The position numbers and the translations under genes are program-made. From a bacterium (GTDB lineage: Bacteria; UBA9089; CG2-30-40-21): DNA of 28,769 nt. Shown here in pieces: positions 22,770-28,769 of the stretch; the stretch's first letter is position 1, and each line of letters opens with the position of its first letter. The notes beneath the pieces are model-generated. The model saw only the letters and a program-made list of their open reading frames with translations, made no database searches and was not told where the DNA came from. The stretch spans positions 1-28,769 of the forward strand of contig JASEHA010000003.1 in the NCBI GenBank assembly GCA_030018795.1, given 5' to 3'.

Positions 22770-24938
22770 ATGAAACAAGTAGCTCAAACCCCAAAGGGTG
22801 AAATTAGTGTAGAAAATGTGCCTATTCCTGCTCTGAAAAAGGGATGGGTGTTGGTGAAAAATATATGTTCTTTGATTAGTGTTGGTACAGAGAGGACTAT
22901 TGTAGAGTCAGCTAAAAAGAACCTGCTTGAAAAAGCAATGGAAAGACCTGAACAGGTGAAACAGGTGCTCGAAAATATAAAAGAAGAAGGAATTATTGGT
23001 ACGTATGAAAAGGTAAAGGCTAAATTGGAACAACCTGACCCGCTTGGTTATAGTTCAGCAGGGATTGTTGTTTCTGTTGGAGAAGGAGTTGGGAATGTAA
23101 AGAGTGGGGACAGGGTGGCTTGTGCTGGTGCTGGTCTGGCAAACCATGCGGAATATGTGTGTGTTCCAAAAAATCTATGTGTCAAGCTTCCTGAAGGGGT
23201 AAGTTTTGAGGATGCGTCATTTACTACACTTGGAGCTATTGCCTTTCAAGGAGTAAGACAGGCTCAGGTTAGTATTGGTGAAAATATCGCGGTTATAGGA
23301 TTGGGATTATTAGGGCAATTAACGGTGCAAATCTTGAAGGCTGCTGGATGTCAGGTATTTGGTATAGATGTGGATGCACAAAAGGTAGAATTAGCAAAAG
23401 AATTAGGTGCAGACATGATTGGGGTTAGGGGCAGGGATGAGATAAGGAATATGGCTGCAAACTTTTCTCAGGGTTATGGGGTAGATGGAGTAATTATTAC
23501 AGCTTCAGCGGCTACAAATGACCCAATAGTACTTGCTGGAGAGATATGTCGGGATAGGGGACGGGTAGTAGTTGTTGGTGCAGTGAGTATGGATGTGCCC
23601 AGAGGGAATTATTATATGAAAGAGTTAAGCCTTACCCTTTCTCGTTCGTATGGACCTGGAAGATATGATAGTATCTATGAGGAAAAAGGGCTGGATTATC
23701 CTATTGGTTATGTTCGTTGGACAGAGCAGAGAAACATGGAGGAGTTTTTGAGACTAATCGCTAAGAAAGCAATTAATCTTGAGAAGCTGATAACCCATCA
23801 TGTTAATATTGAGGATGCAGTTTCTGCCTATGAAATGCTTGCCTCAGGCAAGGAAAAGGTAATGGGAATTATTCTTAACTATCCTGCAGAAATAAGAGAG
23901 GAAGAAAGAAAAATTTTCCAGGAAAGGCAGGATTATGGTGCCTTAAATGGAGAGATTGGGGTTGGATTTATTGGTGCTGGCAGCTTTGCTCAAGGGTTTC
24001 TTTTGCCGCATTTTAAGAAAGCTGCTAAGTTGAAGGGAGTAGCTACAGCTACAGGACTCAATGCTCATGCTGTGGCAAAACGGTTTGGGTTCCAATATTG
24101 TACCACAAAGGCAGAGGATATTTTTAGCGATAACCAGATAAATGTGGTAGGAATTGCTACCCGTCATAACCTTCATGCTTCATCTGTGATGGATGGAATA
24201 AGACACAAAAAGGCAGTTTTTGTTGAAAAACCTTTAGTTCTATCTATGGAAGAGCTCAAGCAGGTTGTAAGCCTCCAACAAGAGATGGATGGCAGGGTAA
24301 TGGTTGGGTTTAATCGTCGATTTTCTCCTTTGACTCAAAGTGTAAAGGAGTTTTTTGGTCACAAAACAAGCAAATTAATCATACACTATCGGATTAATGC
24401 TGGTTTTATTCCAAAAAACAGCTGGGTTCAAGACCCTGATGAGGGAGGGGGACGAATCATTGGCGAGGTATGCCATTTTGTTGATCTATTACAATATTTG
24501 ATAGGTTCAGAGCCGGATACGATTTATGCAGTTTCGCTTCCTATTGAAGGTAGTGTGGTTGCGAATGATAATCTGGCTATTACCATTACCTTTAAGGATG
24601 GTTCTGTGGGGATGATTAGCTACATTGCCTGCGGGGATAGCAGTTTTCCAAAAGAAAGGATTGAGATCTTTGGGGAAAGGTCTGTAGCCGTGATTGATAA
24701 CTTTGAAAAGGCTGTTTTGGTGAGAAATGGGAAAACAAAAGAGATTCAATTAAAACGGGTAGATAAGGGGCATAGAAAAGAGGTGCTTGATTTTATAAAG
24801 GCGGTAAAAGATGGCAAGAGAATGCCAATTGAGTTTGGAGAGATTGTCATGGCAACCTTTACCACCTTTAAGATTATAGAGTCTCTTGTAAAGAGAGAGC
24901 CGATAAAAATAGATATTTCTGAGATAGGAGAGATATAA
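22770..24938 (+). CDS. Bi-domain oxidoreductase: alcohol dehydrogenase-like plus Gfo/Idh/MocA
   Basis: A 722-residue fusion. Residues 1 to about 375 are a medium-chain dehydrogenase-like domain with LISVGTER (30-37), DPLGYSSAGIV and the nucleotide-binding VIGLGLLGQL. The usual catalytic zinc Cys-Gly-x-Asp-His pattern is absent, as is normal for this fusion group. Residues from about 394 are a Gfo/Idh/MocA dehydrogenase with FIGAGSFAQG and the EKP motif near 486. Such fusions occur regularly in capsule and lipopolysaccharide loci and are thought to oxidise or epimerise nucleotide sugars; the exact reaction is unknown. The ATG directly follows the stop of the previous gene, and the stop shares one base with the next start (TAATG). 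Confidence 0.9.
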   Translation: MKQVAQTPKGEISVENVPIPALKKGWVLVKNICSLISVGTERTIVESAKKNLLEKAMERPEQVKQVLENIKEEGIIGTYEKVKAKLEQPDPLGYSSAGIVVSVGEGVGNVKSGDRVACAGAGLANHAEYVCVPKNLCVKLPEGVSFEDASFTTLGAIAFQGVRQAQVSIGENIAVIGLGLLGQLTVQILKAAGCQVFGIDVDAQKVELAKELGADMIGVRGRDEIRNMAANFSQGYGVDGVIITASAATNDPIVLAGEICRDRGRVVVVGAVSMDVPRGNYYMKELSLTLSRSYGPGRYDSIYEEKGLDYPIGYVRWTEQRNMEEFLRLIAKKAINLEKLITHHVNIEDAVSAYEMLASGKEKVMGIILNYPAEIREEERKIFQERQDYGALNGEIGVGFIGAGSFAQGFLLPHFKKAAKLKGVATATGLNAHAVAKRFGFQYCTTKAEDIFSDNQINVVGIATRHNLHASSVMDGIRHKKAVFVEKPLVLSMEELKQVVSLQQEMDGRVMVGFNRRFSPLTQSVKEFFGHKTSKLIIHYRINAGFIPKNSWVQDPDEGGGRIIGEVCHFVDLLQYLIGSEPDTIYAVSLPIEGSVVANDNLAITITFKDGSVGMISYIACGDSSFPKERIEIFGERSVAVIDNFEKAVLVRNGKTKEIQLKRVDKGHRKEVLDFIKAVKDGKRMPIEFGEIVMATFTTFKIIESLVKREPIKIDISEIGEI

Positions 24939-26149
24939 TGAAGGTATTGCATGTTCTTAACCACTCAGTGCCATGGAATGATGGGTATGCGATTCGGAGT
25001 AAACATATTGTTGATTTTCAAAAAAAGATAAGAATATCTCCTATGGTAGTTACCTCTCCCCGTCATGAGCCAGAGATATCTGGCATGTGTGAGATATTTG
25101 ATGATATTCCTTATTATCGAACGGTTTTTAAAAATTCTTTATTGGAAAGGCTTCAATGCAAACTGCCTGTTTTTAAGGAATATGTTACTATAAGTCATAT
25201 AGAAAAAAGGATTGTAGAGATAGTTGAAAAAGAAAAGGTTGATATAATTCATAGTCATTCTCCAATCTTTTGTGGACTGCCAGCTATGTGGGTAGCAAAA
25301 AGATATAATATTCCATTTGTTTATGAGGCAAGAAGTAATTGGGAAGATTCAGCTGTAGAGCAGGGAAAGCTTAAGAGAGGAGATGCCCGGTATAGGGTGA
25401 GTCGATATTTAGAGACCACGATATTTAAATCATGTGATGCAATTATAACTATAGCCAATGAACTAAAGAAAGAGATTGTATCTCGGGGCATATCTCCAGA
25501 TAGGGTTTATTATGTTCCTAACGGTGTGGATGGAGAAAGGTTTCGACCTATGGAAAAGGATGAGAAGATTGTTGATCAATATGAGATTAAAGGGAAGATT
25601 ATAGTTGGATTTATTGGGTCATTCTATGCCTTTGAGGGGTTAATGTATTTGATAAAGGCTGTGCCGAAGATCATAAAAGAATATTCTGAGACAAAATTTT
25701 TAATAGTGGGCGATGGTGATGAAATGGAAAATCTTAAGGGTATGGTTAGAGATTTGGGGATAGATTCGTATGTAATTTTTACTGGAAGGGTTGCATATGT
25801 AGATATATTGAGATATTATTCTGTTATTGATATCTTTGTCTATCCAAGAAGATCTGAGCGATTGACTGAATTGGTTACACCATTAAAGCCGCTTGAGGCT
25901 ATGAGTATGGGTAAGGCTGTGCTGGGAAGCAATGTTGGCGGAATAAGGGAATTGGTGAAAGAGTGGAAGACAGGGATTTTATTTAAGCCATGTGACCCAG
26001 AGGATCTTGCGAGAAGGTGTCTGGAGTTGATTCAAAATCAGGAGAAGCGGGATATGCTTTGCAATAATGTTCGTGCATTGGTGTTGGCAGAAAGAAGCTG
26101 GAATAAGATTGTTGAAGAATATGAGGAAATATATCAGGCAATATTATGA
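24938..26149 (+). CDS. GT4 glycosyltransferase, exosortase A-associated type
   Basis: A 403-residue cytoplasmic GT-B glycosyltransferase. The start VLHVLNHSVPWNDGYAIRSK (3-22), then VVTSPRH, and the donor-site block RLTELVTPLKPLEAMSMG followed by VGGIREL match the pattern of the TIGR04063-like family (Daro_2409 type), which is normally found in loci that contain exosortase A. In this block the acidic pair of family 4 is spaced one residue wider than the E-x7-E of other members, as is usual for the group. The ATG overlaps the previous stop by one base and the gene overlaps the next by ATGA. No exosortase is present in the window, so the association is only by family. Confidence 0.87.
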   Translation: MKVLHVLNHSVPWNDGYAIRSKHIVDFQKKIRISPMVVTSPRHEPEISGMCEIFDDIPYYRTVFKNSLLERLQCKLPVFKEYVTISHIEKRIVEIVEKEKVDIIHSHSPIFCGLPAMWVAKRYNIPFVYEARSNWEDSAVEQGKLKRGDARYRVSRYLETTIFKSCDAIITIANELKKEIVSRGISPDRVYYVPNGVDGERFRPMEKDEKIVDQYEIKGKIIVGFIGSFYAFEGLMYLIKAVPKIIKEYSETKFLIVGDGDEMENLKGMVRDLGIDSYVIFTGRVAYVDILRYYSVIDIFVYPRRSERLTELVTPLKPLEAMSMGKAVLGSNVGGIRELVKEWKTGILFKPCDPEDLARRCLELIQNQEKRDMLCNNVRALVLAERSWNKIVEEYEEIYQAIL

Positions 26150-27267
26150 AAGTATTATTTGTTCTCTCTCTGTTGCTAATTATATATGTGTATATAGGAT
26201 ATCCTGTTTTGTTATTCTTGCTTTCTTTTGTTTGGAGAAAGGTTGTAGAGAAAAAAGAGATTTATCCAACAGTTACATTATTAATAGCTGCACATAATGA
26301 GGAGAGGGTAATAAGGGAGAAGATTGAGAATAGTTTGCAGATAGATTATCCAAAGGAAAAGATGGAGATTGTTGTGGTCTCAGATGGATCAGAGGATGAG
26401 ACAGATGAAATAGTTAAGGGATATGAATCCAATAGAGTGGTGTTAAAGCGTTTTGGGAAAAGAATGGGCAAGACAGGGGTTTTGAATCGGGCAATGCAAG
26501 AGGTAAAAAGTGAGATAGTTGTATTTTCTGATGCAAATACTATGTATCATGCAGAGGCTGTTAAAAGATTAGTAAGAAATTTTGCTGATCCTTTAATAGG
26601 GGCTGTAACAGGGGATGTAAGGCTTGAGAGTGAAAGGGTATCATTTGGACAGGGAGAAAGAATTTATTGGCAGTATGAAAGATGGATTCAAGCAATGGAA
26701 TCTGCTATAGGATATATTGTTGGGGTAGATGGAGCAATGTATGCTATTCGCAGGGAACGGTATATTCCTCCGTCTAATGATATTATTCTTGACGACTTTG
26801 TTACCTCTATGAATATTGCTATTCATGGGTCTCGTGTAGTTTATGAACCTGAGGCATTGGCTTTTGAAGAAACATCGCCTACATGGAGGGATGAATTTAG
26901 AAGAAGACCCAGAATTACTGCTGGCGGGTATCAGGCTTTATGGCAGGGCGAGGGGGTACCTTCTATTTCAAATATTCCTTTGTTGTTTGCGTATATCTCT
27001 CATAGATTGCTCAGGTGGTTATTGCCATTCTTTTTGATTGTTCTATTTATATCTAATTGGTTTACCCTGGATATAATATGGTTGAAAATACTTCTCTGGT
27101 GTCAGATATGCTTTTATGTGTTGGCATTGATTGGCTTGGTAACAGAGACAAAGATGAGGCTGTTTGCTATACCATTTTATTTTTGTCTGGGCAATCTTGG
27201 GGCATTAATTGGTTTCTTTAGATGGCTGACAAAAGGTCAATGTGTTATGTGGAAAAAGGGAAGATAA
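26146..27267 (+). CDS. Membrane GT2 glycosyltransferase (paralogue 2)
   Basis: A 373-residue paralogue of the gene at 9790 with the same layout: N-terminal membrane helix (about 3-29), AAHNEE (48-53), SDGSEDET (79-86), the intact GKTGVLN loop (108-114), SDANTMY (128-134), GVDGAMYAIR (193-202), acidic LDDF (215-218), EFRRRPR (250-256) and C-terminal membrane helices. It is identical to paralogue 1 over several stretches, for example VIREKIENSL and VFSDANTMY. It keeps the Asn of the GKxxxLN loop that the paralogue has lost. It would add another sugar to the lipid-linked glycan, or extend it. The stop is followed by about 50 bases before the last gene. Confidence 0.9.
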   Translation: MKVLFVLSLLLIIYVYIGYPVLLFLLSFVWRKVVEKKEIYPTVTLLIAAHNEERVIREKIENSLQIDYPKEKMEIVVVSDGSEDETDEIVKGYESNRVVLKRFGKRMGKTGVLNRAMQEVKSEIVVFSDANTMYHAEAVKRLVRNFADPLIGAVTGDVRLESERVSFGQGERIYWQYERWIQAMESAIGYIVGVDGAMYAIRRERYIPPSNDIILDDFVTSMNIAIHGSRVVYEPEALAFEETSPTWRDEFRRRPRITAGGYQALWQGEGVPSISNIPLLFAYISHRLLRWLLPFFLIVLFISNWFTLDIIWLKILLWCQICFYVLALIGLVTETKMRLFAIPFYFCLGNLGALIGFFRWLTKGQCVMWKKGR

Positions 27268-27273
27268 GTATAC

Positions 27274-27279
27274 TATAAT
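27274..27279 (+). promoter_or_regulatory. Possible internal -10 box TATAAT
   Basis: A perfect TATAAT overlaps TATACT (27269-27274) in the short gap before the last gene. No convincing -35 lies 16-18 bases upstream (GGAAAA). It may be a weak internal promoter for the ligase-like gene, or only a result of AT-rich sequence. Confidence 0.25.
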
Positions 27280-27297
27280 ATTAATTCTTAGTAGTGA

Positions 27298-27311
27298 GCA
27301 CCGTTAGGTGC
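27298..27311. other. Small hairpin GCACC-GTTA-GGTGC at the ligase gene start
   Basis: A perfect 5-base-pair inverted repeat. Its right arm holds AGGTG, the best ribosome binding site for the ATG at 27320, and an upstream in-frame GTG (27308). If it forms, it would hide the ribosome site and lower translation of the last gene. The stem is short, so the effect is uncertain. Confidence 0.35.
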
Positions 27312-27319
27312 GTTTTATT

Positions 27320-28738
27320 ATGAGTGAATCAGGAGACTGGCTCTATTCTAACCTGATTTTGTTTGAGTCTAAAAGGAATGAGTGTTTTGTGTGGACAAAG
27401 GAATTATTTGGTCAAAATCAGAATATAAAAATAATAGTATTTAGCATTATTGGCATTGCTTTAGGGATGAGTATAATCTTTATGGAAGGGTGGAGGATGC
27501 CAATATTCTTACTGATTATGGTTACTGTGGTTGCTATGATCTTTTGGGAACCCTATGTTGGTGTAGTGTTTTTTACATTTTTGCTTTATTTTTCTCCCGA
27601 AGATCATGGAGTTGGTAGTGCTGCGAGGGTTTCTTTATATGTTTCTTTGCTTACATTGGTTGCCTGGTTAATAAAAGGAATTGGTGAGAAGAAATTAAAC
27701 ATTAAATGGCCATTACAATTAGTAATCCTTGGAATATTATCCTTGTGGATGTTTATAGTAACTCAAACAGCCCATATCTCTGTAGAAGCAAGTTTGGCTG
27801 ATAGTATAAAGTTTTTTAAGATATTTGTATTTTGTTTTCTTATAATAGCTATTGCTAATTCTCAGAAAAAATTAAAAATATTGTTAGCAATAAACATCTT
27901 TGGAATTACCTATTTTTCTTTGAATGGATTCCATTCTCTTTTATTCGGAGGGGATGTAAATGGAATTTATTCAGACAATAATTCTTTAGCTCATCTTTTG
28001 GATTTGTTCTTTCCTCTTGGAATTGCAATGCTTTTTTATCCTACTAAGTGGGTAAGATTTTGGGGTTATGGACTTATCTTGATGCAATTGAGTACAATTA
28101 TCATATCAAACTCACGTGGAGGTATGTTAGGGCTTACAAGTATGCTGCTGTGGATGCTCTTTCAAGGATTACGAGAGCTTAGATGGAAAATGATTGGGAT
28201 AATAGGAATAATTGTTATCTTAGCTGCAGGAATAATCTTTGGTACAGAGGCAGGTGGAAGGTGTATAAAAAGGATGGAAACCATAAAGACATATCAGAAG
28301 GATGAAGGCTCGGCAATGAAAAGGATATATCTTTGGCAGGCAGGGATTGAGATGATAAAAGATCATCCAATTGTTGGAGTTGGAATGGATAATTTTGCTC
28401 TTACCTTTCCAGAGTATAACCCTTATCTTAAACCGCAAACTTCACATAGTACTTATATCCAATTTGGAAGTGAATGCGGTATCCCGGGATTAGGAATATA
28501 TCTTCTGCTCTTGATTTTTCACTTTAAGACAACATTTGATATAAGGCGAAAGGTTGATAAAAATTCATTTGAAGCATATGTTTGCCTATCATTAGAATCT
28601 GGGATAATTGGTCATATGATAAGCTCAATATTTATTGCAAAAGTTTATAGTGAACCAGTTTATTGGATAATAATGTTTGGAGCTATATTGAAAAACTTAG
28701 TGAAAGAACAGATAAACCTGAAATCGGCAAGTAAATAG
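27320..28738 (+). CDS. O-antigen ligase/polymerase-like membrane protein
   Basis: A 472-residue polytopic membrane protein with about ten to twelve hydrophobic segments and a Wzy/WaaL-type pattern: SRGGMLGLTS in a membrane-loop border, then IYLWQAGIEMIKDHPIVGVG with NF, and HSTYIQFGSECGIPGLGIYL. Such proteins polymerise or transfer lipid-linked glycan at the periplasmic face of the inner membrane. The N-terminal part (WEPYVGVVFFTFLLYFSPED) recalls the exosortase A-associated O-glycosylation ligase group. I prefer ATG 27320, with AGGTG 9 bases upstream, to the in-frame GTG at 27308 that would add four residues. It is the last complete gene seen. Polymerase and ligase cannot be separated from sequence. 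Confidence 0.85.
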   Translation: MSESGDWLYSNLILFESKRNECFVWTKELFGQNQNIKIIVFSIIGIALGMSIIFMEGWRMPIFLLIMVTVVAMIFWEPYVGVVFFTFLLYFSPEDHGVGSAARVSLYVSLLTLVAWLIKGIGEKKLNIKWPLQLVILGILSLWMFIVTQTAHISVEASLADSIKFFKIFVFCFLIIAIANSQKKLKILLAINIFGITYFSLNGFHSLLFGGDVNGIYSDNNSLAHLLDLFFPLGIAMLFYPTKWVRFWGYGLILMQLSTIIISNSRGGMLGLTSMLLWMLFQGLRELRWKMIGIIGIIVILAAGIIFGTEAGGRCIKRMETIKTYQKDEGSAMKRIYLWQAGIEMIKDHPIVGVGMDNFALTFPEYNPYLKPQTSHSTYIQFGSECGIPGLGIYLLLLIFHFKTTFDIRRKVDKNSFEAYVCLSLESGIIGHMISSIFIAKVYSEPVYWIIMFGAILKNLVKEQINLKSASK

Positions 28739-28749
28739 GGTAGATGTAG

Positions 28750-28769
28750 CCTAAGATTCTATCTTGGTT
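28750..28769 (+). terminator. Possible truncated terminator hairpin at the window end
   Basis: CTAAGAT (28751-28757) pairs with ATCTTGG (28761-28767) around a TCT loop, with one G-U pair. The following bases are TT and then the window ends, so whether a T run follows cannot be seen. It is 12 bases past the stop codon of the last gene. Confidence 0.3.

Overview
The window looks like chromosomal DNA from an uncultivated, AT-rich bacterium with a Gram-negative type envelope. The reasons are a PorV/PorQ-type outer-membrane protein, a very large secreted surface protein ending in a type IX secretion-like sorting domain (VYPNPFNPG), and a long exopolysaccharide locus. Lineage cannot be proved from the sequence. 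Candidate phyla known mainly from groundwater genomes, such as Desantisbacteria or Omnitrophota, are a guess from style only. No tRNA, rRNA, CRISPR array, transposase or phage gene was found.

Left part (1-3081, minus strand): a three-gene housekeeping operon, xseB-ispA-dxs (exonuclease VII small subunit, farnesyl diphosphate synthase, DXP synthase). The genes are abutting or 48 bases apart. It is probably transcribed from a promoter near 3495-3523, which would give a leader of about 400 bases containing hairpins, an AAGGAGGC triplet repeat and a tiny ORF.

Middle (3082-3753): a 672-base divergent intergenic region. It carries a predicted promoter facing each way, hairpins and short repeats.

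Right part (3754 to the window end, plus strand): sixteen genes, all co-directional, mostly overlapping by 1-11 bases or 0-66 bases apart. They start from a good sigma70-type promoter (TTGACG-17-TATATT). The first two genes encode a 1678-residue surface protein (beta-helix, then a regular A-C-B-B array of Ig-like modules, then a sorting domain) and a PorV-like outer-membrane protein. The rest is a polysaccharide assembly line: two membrane GT2 glycosyltransferases, a Wzx-type flippase, three GT4 glycosyltransferases, UDP-glucose dehydrogenase, an AsnB-type amidotransferase, a NodB deacetylase, two divergent deacetylase-like proteins flanking an aminoglycoside-phosphotransferase-like kinase, a bi-domain oxidoreductase, and an O-antigen-ligase/polymerase-like protein.

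How they may work together (inference): the cytoplasmic enzymes make a lipid-linked glycan containing uronic acid and perhaps amidated or de-N-acetylated sugars. Wzx flips it and the ligase-like protein polymerises or transfers it. The PorV-like protein may help export the sorting-domain protein, which could be anchored to that glycan as in type IX secretion. Several of the sugar genes resemble families usually found beside exosortase A (XrtA/EpsH), but no exosortase lies in the window. The most novel part is the trio at 17826-21673, two unrecognised deacetylase-like proteins around a kinase-like protein.
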